Shown one piece after another: positions 1 through 6,411 of a stretch of 10,002 nucleotides of DNA (positions are counted from its first letter, which is position 1; every line of letters begins with the position of its first letter). The notes under the pieces were generated by a model. It saw only the letters and a program-made list of their open reading frames with translations, ran no database searches and was not told the DNA's origin. The position numbers and the translations under genes were made by a program. The stretch spans positions 1-10,002 of the forward strand of contig CAMLCW010000187.1 in assembly GCA_946478645.1 (NCBI GenBank), read 5' to 3'. Source of the stretch: an uncultured Variovorax sp. Lineage in GTDB: Bacteria > Pseudomonadota > Gammaproteobacteria > Burkholderiales > Burkholderiaceae.

Positions 1-831
1 GTTATACGGAAAGATCAAGCTGCCGTTCCCGGAGAACGGTTTCTGCTCCTCGAGAATGGCCCAGGCATCGAATCCCGTGACATCGAGCAGCGGCACTTTC
101 TGGTCATTGCCATTCTTGTCCCGCGGATCCTTCCGGTCACGCACGATCACGGTACGGGCCTTGGCATCGATGTCCTCCCATCGGATGCGGCAGATTTCGT
201 CCTGGCGCATCGCGGTGGCGACGGCGAACCGCATGATGCGTCCCAGGGGGATGATCTGCCGTGAATTGCTGGCGAAGTAGTCGGCAAGCGCCTGCAGTTC
301 GTCGAGGGTAGGGCGGCGGTCCCGTTCCCGCCCTTTGCCGACTAGGCCCAGGCGCTTGAGCGCGATTCGGGCCAGGTCGATGGGCTCGACCTGAACGCGG
401 ACCCCGTGAACGGCCGCCGCGTGAGAAACTACCAGCTTGATGTAGCCAATGTCCATGCTGATGGTGACGGGACCGGCGCCTTCCTTGGCGCGATCCTTGC
501 CGAACTGGATGAGCCGCTCGCGCGTGAGATCCTTCAACTTCAGCTTGCCCAGCTTCGTGTGCAGCGCATCGAGGGTGAAGGCTTTGGAGCGACGGGGCGC
601 TCGCAGCACTTCCTTCATGTCCGTGATATGCAGATTGATCAAATCGCCGAAGGTGGTCGGGTCTTTGACCTTTGAACGGCTGGCGGGCTCGCCCAGATCG
701 ATACGGCGCTCGGTCGCGAGAGCCCACTCCTGGGCCTCCTTGTGCCGCCGAAAGGTTTCGCTCGCGTAGACACCCTTGCGGCGCACTTGCGCGCGCCAGT
801 TGCCGGACGGAAGCTGCTTGAAGGTGGGCAT
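1..831 (-). CDS. Tyrosine recombinase (phage/island integrase), C-terminus cut off by window edge
   Basis: This reading frame is open from an ATG at 831-829 to base 1, giving 277 residues with no stop in the window. Residues 8-45 (SGNWRAQVRRKG followed by a basic, Trp-containing helix) resemble the arm-binding domain of phage integrases, and residues about 60-145 would be the core-binding domain. The catalytic domain starts near residue 173; ATAMRQDEICRIRW (206-218) matches the first catalytic Arg box (R209), and RDRKDPRDKNGN (231-242) is the beta-hairpin that carries the catalytic Lys. The His-x-x-Arg box and the nucleophilic Tyr lie in the missing part. The frame stays open upstream to a stop at 919-921 but contains no earlier ATG; the chosen ATG lacks a clear Shine-Dalgarno. 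The gene points away from dusA, the arrangement known for integrases of elements inserted in dusA. Family assignment is firm; whether the element is a prophage or an island cannot be told. Confidence 0.9.
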   Translation of the reverse strand, partial: MPTFKQLPSGNWRAQVRRKGVYASETFRRHKEAQEWALATERRIDLGEPASRSKVKDPTTFGDLINLHITDMKEVLRAPRRSKAFTLDALHTKLGKLKLKDLTRERLIQFGKDRAKEGAGPVTISMDIGYIKLVVSHAAAVHGVRVQVEPIDLARIALKRLGLVGKGRERDRRPTLDELQALADYFASNSRQIIPLGRIMRFAVATAMRQDEICRIRWEDIDAKARTVIVRDRKDPRDKNGNDQKVPLLDVTGFDAWAILEEQKPFSGNGSLIFPYN

Positions 832-845
832 TTCGTGTGCGCTAT

Positions 846-913
846 GTGTGCACTGACAGGGCGAAATGGGGCGAATTCGAGCGTTTTGGAGTGCACACGA
901 GCGTGCACACGAG
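846..913. repeat. Cluster of GTGCACAC and GGGCGAA repeats between integrase and dusA
   Basis: GTGCACACGAG occurs twice in direct orientation, at 891-901 and 903-913, a 12-base period. Its core occurs inverted as GTGTGCAC at 846-853. Between them, GGGCGAA is repeated at 859-865 and 869-875, a 10-base period. The cluster fills most of the 95-base gap between the two divergent genes. Spaced direct and inverted repeats next to an integrase start are typical of recombinase arm sites, excisionase sites or an operator controlling the integrase. Which of these applies cannot be told from the sequence. The repeats are seen directly; the function is inferred. Confidence 0.5.
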
Positions 914-926
914 GGGTTCTAAGTGT

Positions 927-1934
927 ATGAATGATATCGCTAAACCGTTGAATTTAAAAGAGAAAATCCTGTCAATCGCTCCCATGATGGACTGGACCGA
1001 CCGCCATTGCCGGTTTTTCCACCGCCTCATGACGCGCCACGCGCTGCTCTACACCGAGATGGTGACCACCGGTGCGCTCATCCATGGCGACGTGCCGCGC
1101 CACCTGCGCTTCCACGAGGCCGAGCACCCGGTGGCGCTGCAGCTCGGCGGCAGCGAGCCGGCCGACCTCGCGCACTGCGCGAAGCTTGGTGAAGAGTGGG
1201 GCTACGACGAGATCAACCTCAACTGCGGTTGCCCGAGCGAGCGCGTGCAGCGCGGTGCCTTCGGTGCCTGCCTCATGAACGAGCCGCAACTGGTGGCCGA
1301 TTGCGTGAAGGCGATGGTCGACGTGGTGGACGTGCCGGTCACGGTCAAGCACCGCATCGGCATCGACAAGATCGAGCGCTACGAGTTCGTGCGCGACTTC
1401 GTCGGCGCGGTCAGCGAGGCCGGCTGCAAGACCTTCATCGTGCATGCACGCAATGCCTGGCTGCAGGGCCTGAGCCCGAAGCAGAACCGCGAGATTCCGC
1501 CGCTGCGCTACGAGATCGTGCACCGGCTCAAGCACGAGTTTCCGGATCTCGACTTTGCGGTGAACGGCGGCCTCACGACCAATGTCCAGGTGCACGAGCA
1601 CCTGCGGCTGCTCGACGGCGCCATGATCGGGCGCGAGGCGTACCACAACCCCTGGTGGCTGGCCGAATGGGATGCCGAGTTCTACGGTGCCGAAGCGCAG
1701 ACGCTCACGCGCGAAGACGTGGAATCACTGATGTGCGACTACATGGAGCGCGAGGCCGCCGAGCACGGCACGCTCTGGTACTCGATAGCGCGCCACATGC
1801 TGGGCCTGCGCAACGGCCTGCCCGGCGCGCGCCGCTGGCGGCAGGTGTGGAGCGACCACCGCCTGAAGACACGCCCGCCGCGCGAAGTAATGGCGCTCGC
1901 GCGCGAGCCTGCGGCCGAGCCCACGCCCTACTGA
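927..1934 (+). CDS. dusA: tRNA-dihydrouridine(20/20a) synthase DusA
   Basis: FMN-dependent enzyme that reduces uridine to dihydrouridine in the tRNA D-loop (U20/U20a), acting in the cytoplasm. The product has 335 residues, normal for DusA. Landmarks are the N-terminal flavin motif APMMDWTDRHCR (18-29), the NCGCPSERVQ motif (99-108) with catalytic Cys102, VKHRIG with Lys141 and His142, the DusA hallmark HARNAWLQGLSP, the NGGL turn and the phosphate-binding MIGREAYHNPWW. I chose ATG 927 because GAGGGG lies ten bases upstream and the family motif follows at the usual distance. An in-frame GTG at 837 would add 30 residues of repeat-rich, non-conserved sequence. The first 18 codons are AT-rich with many AAA, TTA and AAT codons, unlike the rest, which fits replacement of the 5' end by an integrated element. 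The gene is apparently intact and would be expressed from element-derived sequence. Confidence 0.96.
   Translation: MNDIAKPLNLKEKILSIAPMMDWTDRHCRFFHRLMTRHALLYTEMVTTGALIHGDVPRHLRFHEAEHPVALQLGGSEPADLAHCAKLGEEWGYDEINLNCGCPSERVQRGAFGACLMNEPQLVADCVKAMVDVVDVPVTVKHRIGIDKIERYEFVRDFVGAVSEAGCKTFIVHARNAWLQGLSPKQNREIPPLRYEIVHRLKHEFPDLDFAVNGGLTTNVQVHEHLRLLDGAMIGREAYHNPWWLAEWDAEFYGAEAQTLTREDVESLMCDYMEREAAEHGTLWYSIARHMLGLRNGLPGARRWRQVWSDHRLKTRPPREVMALAREPAAEPTPY
978..1013 (+). other. Probable attachment-site region inside the 5' end of dusA
   Basis: Base composition switches sharply here. By hand count, bases 927-980 are 18/54 G+C and bases 981-1034 are 33/54 G+C. The switch coincides with the codons for the invariant flavin motif APMMDWTDRHCR. 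A conserved coding segment that a recombining element can restore is what a core attachment site needs, and dusA-targeting elements are known to insert in the 5' part of the gene. The exact crossover cannot be placed because the other element end, with the matching copy, is outside the window. The composition shift is observed; the att assignment is inferred. Confidence 0.5.
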
Positions 1935-1952
1935 GCGGCGTCCCGGCGCCGC
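1935..1952. terminator. GC-rich hairpin between convergent dusA and the GntR gene
   Basis: GCGGCG at 1935-1940 pairs with CGCCGC at 1947-1952 across a six-base loop, directly after the dusA stop and 14 bases before the last codon of the convergent regulator. The position suits a shared bidirectional terminator. There is no T-run on either side, so it is at best an atypical intrinsic terminator. In such GC-rich sequence a six-base stem can also occur by chance. Confidence 0.25.
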
Positions 1953-1966
1953 GCCATGGCCGCATG

Positions 1967-2986
1967 TCAATCGATCGGCGTCGCATAGGGCGGCAACGGT
2001 GCCGACGGCCGGTTCTCGACACGCGTCCAACACTGCATCCAGAACGCGCAGGAATCCTGCAGGTGATGGCGCAGCGTGAGCGCGGCCGCGTCGTAGTCCT
2101 TCGCGAGCAGCCGTTCCAGTACGTCGAGATGCTGGTGCAGGCTGCTGTGGACATGGTCGTCCGGCTCCCCGACATAGAAGTTCAGGCGGTGCGGGTTCGA
2201 CACCAGCAGCGCCCGCGCGCGTTCGAGCACGCGCAGCAACTCCAGGTTCGGGCAGGCGGCGAGCAGGTCGATGTGCAGGTCTTTTTCGAGTGCGATGTGG
2301 ACTTCGCTGCCGATCGTCGGCAGGTCCATCAGCGCGCTCCGCATGCGATCGTGCGCCGCTTCCAGGCGGTTGCGCGGCAGTGCGGGCGCCGAGTGCAGCA
2401 GCGCGGCGGGCTCGAGCAGCCATCGCAGTTCGTAGAGGCTGTGCAGGCGCTCGGCCGTGATGCGCTGCGCGACCCAGCGTCCCTGCCTGTCCTTGTCGAC
2501 CATGCCCACGCTCTGCAGCCGCGCGAGCGCGTCGCGCGCCACGGTCCGGCTGACTTCGAAATGCTCGGCCACGCGTTCTTCCGTGATGCGCAAGCTCTGC
2601 GACACCACGCCGACGCAGATCTGCGCCTCGAGGTCGGCGTACACCTGCTTCCAGCGCGCGGATGAGGGCTGCACGACGGGTGCGGCGTCGATCATCGCCA
2701 GTTCGCTCGTGCCGCCACGCAGTTCGCGCGGGCCCACCACCACGTAGCCGCGGCCGGCAGCGGGCCGCACGATCTTCTCGCGCCAGAGGGTTTCGAGCGC
2801 ATGGCGTGCCGGCGACCGGCTGACGGAAAAGGCCCTTGCCACGTGGACTTCGAGCAGGCGCTCACCGGGCCGAATCCGGCCGTCCGCAATCATTTCGCGG
2901 ATGCGCGCATGCACGCGCTTTTGCATCGAGGCATGGGCTTCAGCGCCCTTGGCCTCTGCGGGTTCGAGTGGGTCTTCTGCAGTCAT
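1967..2986 (-). CDS. GntR/FCD transcriptional regulator with two tandem winged-helix domains
   Basis: Predicted ligand-responsive repressor of the divergent sugar operon, 339 residues. The first winged helix is at about 22-84, with recognition helix SVSRSPARHALETL and wing GRGYVVV. A second one is at about 112-175, with recognition helix EVSRTVARDALARL and wing RQGRWVAQ. The C-terminal all-helical FCD domain (about 178-315) carries likely metal or effector-site residues: Asp236 in EKDLHIDLL, a His in LHQHLDVL and a His in LRHHLQ. Ordinary members have a single winged helix and about 220-250 residues, so the doubled DNA-binding part is unusual. ATG 2986 is preferred because AGGA lies eight bases upstream; ATG 2995 and GTG 3004 are in-frame alternatives adding 3 or 6 residues. 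The effector is probably the transported sugar or an aldonate made from it (inference). The gene converges with dusA, whose stop is 32 bases away. Confidence 0.9.
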   Translation of the reverse strand: MTAEDPLEPAEAKGAEAHASMQKRVHARIREMIADGRIRPGERLLEVHVARAFSVSRSPARHALETLWREKIVRPAAGRGYVVVGPRELRGGTSELAMIDAAPVVQPSSARWKQVYADLEAQICVGVVSQSLRITEERVAEHFEVSRTVARDALARLQSVGMVDKDRQGRWVAQRITAERLHSLYELRWLLEPAALLHSAPALPRNRLEAAHDRMRSALMDLPTIGSEVHIALEKDLHIDLLAACPNLELLRVLERARALLVSNPHRLNFYVGEPDDHVHSSLHQHLDVLERLLAKDYDAAALTLRHHLQDSCAFWMQCWTRVENRPSAPLPPYATPID

Positions 2987-3122
2987 GGCACGCATCCTAC
3001 GCACGGAAGCAACAGGGTTGGAGAGAGGGCGGACAAAACGCAGGACAGCGGCTTGACGGAACCCTTTCCGAAACTTCGCCCCCGCTAAGGGAAACCCCCC
3101 GAGGTCAGGTTTTGTTCAAGGC

Positions 3123-3142
3123 GTACAGTGTACTTTGTACAA
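3123..3142 (+). promoter_or_regulatory. Candidate operator: three GTAC sites at 7-base spacing
   Basis: GTAC occurs at 3123-3126, 3130-3133 and 3137-3140, each start exactly seven bases after the previous one. The first pair forms the perfect palindrome GTACAGTGTAC (3123-3133). The second pair forms TGTAC-TTT-GTACA (3129-3141), and TTGTACAA (3135-3142) is an eight-base palindrome. FCD-type GntR regulators often bind short palindromes with a central GTAC or GTATAC, so this is the best operator candidate for the divergent regulator. It lies 34 bases upstream of the first operon gene. I could not place a convincing -35/-10 pair on either strand. The repeat is observed; its role is inferred. Confidence 0.55.
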
Positions 3143-3175
3143 CGAATGCAATGTTCATTTAATGGAGGGAACGGC

Positions 3176-4222
3176 ATGTCGACCACTTCTCCGATCCGGC
3201 GATTCGCTGCCCGTGGCGGCCGGGAGCTCGCCTTCACCGCGATGGGCTTCGGCAGTGCGCCACTGGGCAACCTGTACCGTGCGATCAGCAACGCGCAGGC
3301 GCTCGAGACCCTGGATGCGGCCTGGGACCAGGGCGTGCGCTACTTCGACACGGCCCCGCTGTACGGCTATGGCTTGGCCGAGACCCGCATGGGCATGTTC
3401 CTGCGCGAGCGGCCGCGTGACGACTTCGTTCTTTCGACCAAGGTCGGCCGGCTGCTGCGCCGCTGCCCCAGCGAGCAGCGCGACGGCATCGGCAAGTTCT
3501 TCGACGTGCCGTCGCGCGAGGTGGTCTACGACTATTCCTACGACGGCGTCATGCGCTCGTTCGAGTCCTCGTTCGATCGCCTCGGGCTGGACCGCATCGA
3601 CATCGTGCTGTGCCATGACATCGATGCCTTCACGCACGGCAGCCGGGAGGCCAGCGCGCAGCGCGCGCGCGAATTCCTCGACGGCGGCGTGCGGGCGCTG
3701 TCGGACCTGCGCGCGCAGGGCGTGATCGCTGCGATCGGCATCGGCGTCAACGAATGGGAGGTGTGCGAGACCGTCGCGCGGAACGCCGACGTCGACCTGT
3801 TCCTGCTGGCCGGACGCTACACCCTGCTCGAGCAGGCCTCGCTCGACAGCTTCCTGCCCCTGTGCGAAAGCAAGAACATGGGTGTCGTCATCGGCGGGCC
3901 CTTCAATTCGGGGATCCTCGCCACGGGCGCCCGGCCTGGTGCGTATTTCAACTATGCCGAGGCGCCGCCCGATGTCATGCAGCGGGTGCAGGCCATCGAG
4001 CGCGTGTGCCAGGCGCATGGCGTGGCACTGCGCGACGCGGCCCTGCAGTTTCCGCTGCTGCATCCGGCGGTGGTCTGCGTGCTGCCCGGCGGCATCACGC
4101 GCGAGGAGGTGGCCGGCAATGCGGCGTCGATGACGCGCACGATTCCCCCTGCGCTCTGGAGCGAGCTCAAGCGCGAGGGGTTGATGCACGCCGCGGCACC
4201 GACCGGCGGCCAGGCGGGCTGA
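3176..4222 (+). CDS. Aldo/keto reductase, sugar 1-dehydrogenase type (L-fucose/D-threo-aldose dehydrogenase-like)
   Basis: Cytoplasmic NAD(P)-dependent oxidoreductase, 348 residues, predicted to oxidise the anomeric carbon of an aldose to a lactone. The aldo/keto reductase catalytic tetrad is visible: Asp58 and Tyr63 in FDTAPLYGYGLAE, Lys89 in STKVGR and His147 in LCHDID. The PLYGYGLAE form and the GxFNSG segment (GGPFNSGILATG) are typical of the D-threo-aldose 1-dehydrogenase / pyridoxal 4-dehydrogenase branch. ATG 3176 is chosen because GGAGGGA lies at 3164-3170; the frame is open back to ATG 3128, but that would run through the operator candidate. It is the first gene of the operon and the lactonase follows after five bases, so an oxidation-then-ring-opening pair is likely. 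L-fucose is the favoured substrate because of the mutarotase downstream; L-rhamnose, another aldose or pyridoxal remain possible. Confidence 0.85.
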   Translation: MSTTSPIRRFAARGGRELAFTAMGFGSAPLGNLYRAISNAQALETLDAAWDQGVRYFDTAPLYGYGLAETRMGMFLRERPRDDFVLSTKVGRLLRRCPSEQRDGIGKFFDVPSREVVYDYSYDGVMRSFESSFDRLGLDRIDIVLCHDIDAFTHGSREASAQRAREFLDGGVRALSDLRAQGVIAAIGIGVNEWEVCETVARNADVDLFLLAGRYTLLEQASLDSFLPLCESKNMGVVIGGPFNSGILATGARPGAYFNYAEAPPDVMQRVQAIERVCQAHGVALRDAALQFPLLHPAVVCVLPGGITREEVAGNAASMTRTIPPALWSELKREGLMHAAAPTGGQAG

Positions 4223-4227
4223 TCGCC

Positions 4228-5109
4228 ATGCGGGTGGATGCACATCAGCATTACTGGCGCCCCGAGCGCGGCGACTATCCGTGGATGCAGGCCGCGCCCC
4301 CGGTATTGCAGCGCACCTACGGGCCGCAGGACCTGCTGGCGCTGCGCGCGCCGCTGGGTGTGGACGCCACTGTGCTCGTGCAGGCGGCGCCCACGGTGGC
4401 CGAGACCGACTACCTGCTGGGCATCGCCGACGCCACGCCGTCGGTCCTCGGCGTGGTGGGCTGGATCGACTTCGAGCAGCCCTCGCAGCAGCGGACGCTG
4501 GAGCGGTTGGCCGCCCATCCGCGGCTGGTCGCGATGCGCCCGATGGTGCAGGACATCGCCGACGACGACTGGATCCTGCGGCCGGCGTTCGGCTGGGCGT
4601 TCGACGCGATCCAGGCGCACGGGCTGCGATTCGAGGCGCTGGGTCATCCGCGCCATGCGCGGCGGTTCCTCGAACTGTGCCGGCGCCATCCGCGGCTTCC
4701 GGTGGTGCTCGACCACGGCCTGAAGCCGGAGATCGCAGCGAACGCCTTCGAGCCCTGGGCGAGCGACATGCGCCTGCTGGCGCGCGAGACCGGTGCGTAC
4801 TGCAAGCTGTCCGGCCTGGCGACGGAGGCGGGCGGCAAGGCCGATCTGCCGACGCTGCGCCCCTACATCGAGCACCTGCTCGACGTGTTCGGCCCCCGTC
4901 GCCTGATGTGGGGTTCCGACTGGCCCGTGGCGGCCAGCGCCATCGGCTACGGGCCCTGGCTGCAGATCTGCGAGACGGTGCTCCAGGGCCTGTCCGCCGA
5001 AGACACCGCGCGCGTGTTCGGGGGCAACGCGCGCGCGTTCTACGGCCTCGACGAACAACCCGAACTTCCCCCATCCATTCACGCCCCGCAGCAAGGAGAC
5101 ATGCAATGA
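4228..5109 (+). CDS. Amidohydrolase-family sugar lactonase (L-fuconolactonase / L-rhamnono-lactonase-like)
   Basis: Metal-dependent hydrolase of the COG3618 type, 293 residues, predicted to open the lactone made by the preceding reductase to the aldonic acid. It has the N-terminal metal motif DAHQHYW (His6, His8), LDHG with His163 as a likely ligand, and the hallmark WGSDWPV with Asp231 near the C-terminus. The family fold ends at GNARAFYGL; about 17 more residues follow that are encoded by leader-like DNA containing the next gene's Shine-Dalgarno. The start lies five bases after the reductase stop with only a weak GGCGGG upstream, suggesting translational coupling. The stop overlaps the next start as ATGA. 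The family also contains 2-pyrone and sulfomuconolactone hydrolases, but the neighbours favour a sugar lactone. The substrate is inferred. Confidence 0.85.
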   Translation: MRVDAHQHYWRPERGDYPWMQAAPPVLQRTYGPQDLLALRAPLGVDATVLVQAAPTVAETDYLLGIADATPSVLGVVGWIDFEQPSQQRTLERLAAHPRLVAMRPMVQDIADDDWILRPAFGWAFDAIQAHGLRFEALGHPRHARRFLELCRRHPRLPVVLDHGLKPEIAANAFEPWASDMRLLARETGAYCKLSGLATEAGGKADLPTLRPYIEHLLDVFGPRRLMWGSDWPVAASAIGYGPWLQICETVLQGLSAEDTARVFGGNARAFYGLDEQPELPPSIHAPQQGDMQ

Positions 5110-6014
5110 ACACTGCACAAGCACTGGAACGGCTCAGCGTGCCGAAGGACTTTCTGACCCCGGAACAGATCGACACCTTCGACGAACAGGGCTTCGTGAT
5201 CTTTCCGAACTGGTTCAGCGCGCAAGAGGTCGATGAAATGCGCCGCGAGGTCGACCGGCTGCAGGCGATCGAGGGCCAGTACGGCGGGCACGAAGTGCAC
5301 ATCGAGCCGGGCGCCATGCGCCTGTCCAACCTGTTCAACAAATCGCCGGCCTTCGACCGCTGCCTGCAGTGCGCGCCCACGCTCTCGCTGGCGCACCGCC
5401 TGCTCGGCGAGATCCGGGTCTACTCGCTCAACGCGCGCAATCCGGCCAAGGGCCAGGGCCAGCAGCCGCTGCACAGCGACGTGCCGCGTGCGCACCCCGA
5501 CGACTGGCGCATGATCAATTCGATGGTCATGCTGGACGATATGACCGAGGACAACGGGCCGACGCGCCTGGTGCCGGGTTCGCACAAGCTGGTGCCGATC
5601 AACGTGCCCGACATCAACATGTGCGAGTTCGACCGCATCGAGATGACGCCCGAAGAGGCGGCCATGGTGCCGAAGGACCCGGTCGCCACGCACCCGCGCG
5701 AGTTCCACATCACCGGCAAGGCCGGTTCGGTGGCGGTCATCAACGGCCGCATCTGGCACGGCGGCACGGCCAACCGCGACGGCTCGCTGCGCCGCGTGCT
5801 GCACCTGGCCATCGGGCGGCGCGACATTCCCCAGCAGCTCAACGAACGCGAGCACCTCACGCGCGCCTTGTTCGAGCGCGCCGGCCCGGCGGAGCGCTTC
5901 CTGCTCGACATCGAAGGCGCCGAGCCCAAGGTCGACAACCCGCTGGAGATCCCGGCCGATGCCAAGGTCTGGGCGGCGGCCGCGCATGCCGAAGTCGCCC
6001 CTCCGCGCCACTGA
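5106..6014 (+). CDS. Phytanoyl-CoA dioxygenase-like Fe(II)/2-oxoglutarate oxygenase
   Basis: Predicted non-haem iron oxygenase of the PhyH family, 302 residues, the usual length for bacterial members. The metal triad is complete: His123 and Asp125 in PLHSDVP and distal His218 in RIWHGG. Arg229, eleven residues after that His, is placed to hold the 2-oxoglutarate carboxylate. The conserved N-terminal FDEQGFVIFPNWFS and the NGPTRLVPGSHK segment (the family's 'G(A/P)T..ipGSH' motif) are also present. Start ATG 5106 has a strong AAGGAG at 5093-5098 and overlaps the lactonase stop by four bases. The PhyH family hydroxylates diverse small molecules; the substrate cannot be read from sequence. Its place inside a sugar operon suggests hydroxylation or oxidative removal of a substituent (for example an O-methyl group) from the imported sugar or a product. 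That is inference. Confidence 0.85.
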   Translation: MNTAQALERLSVPKDFLTPEQIDTFDEQGFVIFPNWFSAQEVDEMRREVDRLQAIEGQYGGHEVHIEPGAMRLSNLFNKSPAFDRCLQCAPTLSLAHRLLGEIRVYSLNARNPAKGQGQQPLHSDVPRAHPDDWRMINSMVMLDDMTEDNGPTRLVPGSHKLVPINVPDINMCEFDRIEMTPEEAAMVPKDPVATHPREFHITGKAGSVAVINGRIWHGGTANRDGSLRRVLHLAIGRRDIPQQLNEREHLTRALFERAGPAERFLLDIEGAEPKVDNPLEIPADAKVWAAAAHAEVAPPRH

Positions 6015-6044
6015 GCGCATCCCGCACCAAGAAAGGAACTGGCC

Positions 6045-6374
6045 ATGGAACGCATGGGCTTCGTGCTGCGCCTCAAGGAGGAGGCCATCCCCGAGTACAC
6101 CCGGCTGCACCGGGAGACCTGGCCCGAGATCGTCCAGATCATCTCGGACGCCAACATCCGCAACTACTCGATCTTTCTGAAGCGTCCCGAGAACCTGCTG
6201 TTCGCGTACTGGGAATACCACGGCAGCGATTTTGCGGGCGACCAGGCGCGGCTGGCCGCCGAGCCGCGGATGCAGGACTGGTGGAAGCTGTGCGAGCCGA
6301 TGCAGGTTCCGTTCGAGACCCGGGCCGAGGGCGAATGGTGGGCACGCATGGACAGCGTGTTCTTCAAGCCCTGA
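6045..6374 (+). CDS. L-rhamnose/L-fucose mutarotase (RhaM family)
   Basis: Small cytoplasmic enzyme of 109 residues, typical of the RhaM (YiiL, DUF718) family, which interconverts alpha and beta anomers of L-rhamnose and related 6-deoxysugars. Visible hallmarks are the N-terminal MGFVLRLKEEAIPEY, Tyr18 and His22 in the YTRLHRETWPEI segment (matching the active-site positions known for E. coli RhaM), NYSIFL, the AYWEYHG strand and the C-terminal Trp-rich MQDWWKLCEPMQ. AAAGGA lies at 6032-6037, seven bases before the ATG. It sits between the oxygenase (30-base gap) and the binding protein (37-base gap). Its presence is the best clue that the operon handles a 6-deoxy-L-sugar, because the dehydrogenase and transporter families alone are less specific. 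Confidence 0.88.
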   Translation: MERMGFVLRLKEEAIPEYTRLHRETWPEIVQIISDANIRNYSIFLKRPENLLFAYWEYHGSDFAGDQARLAAEPRMQDWWKLCEPMQVPFETRAEGEWWARMDSVFFKP

Positions 6375-6411
6375 ATCCCCCCCATCCATTCGAATTCACG
6401 AGGAGACATTC

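Noticed and set aside
137..727. 196-codon minus-strand frame in the integrase region
   Set aside because: Out of frame with the integrase, whose motifs are in another minus-strand frame that stays open to the window edge.
837..926. GTG start at 837 extending DusA by 30 residues
   Set aside because: The extension is translated repeat DNA with no family conservation; ATG 927 has a GAGGGG site and gives the normal DusA length.
1196..2665. 489-codon plus-strand open frame
   Set aside because: Runs out of frame through dusA and antisense through the GntR gene; no domain visible and no plausible ribosome site.
3053..3081. TTGACG at 3053-3058 as a -35 box
   Set aside because: No -10-like sequence lies 16-18 bases downstream.
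3135..3163. Promoter-like pair TTGTAC (3135-3140) and TTTAAT (3158-3163) with 17-base spacing
   Set aside because: Transcription would start at about 3170, inside or after the reductase's ribosome site at 3164-3170, so the strong Shine-Dalgarno would be lost; probably a chance match.
3155..5380. 741-codon minus-strand open frame
   Set aside because: Antisense to the reductase and lactonase, both of which show catalytic motifs; low-complexity Arg/Ala/Pro stretches and no domain.
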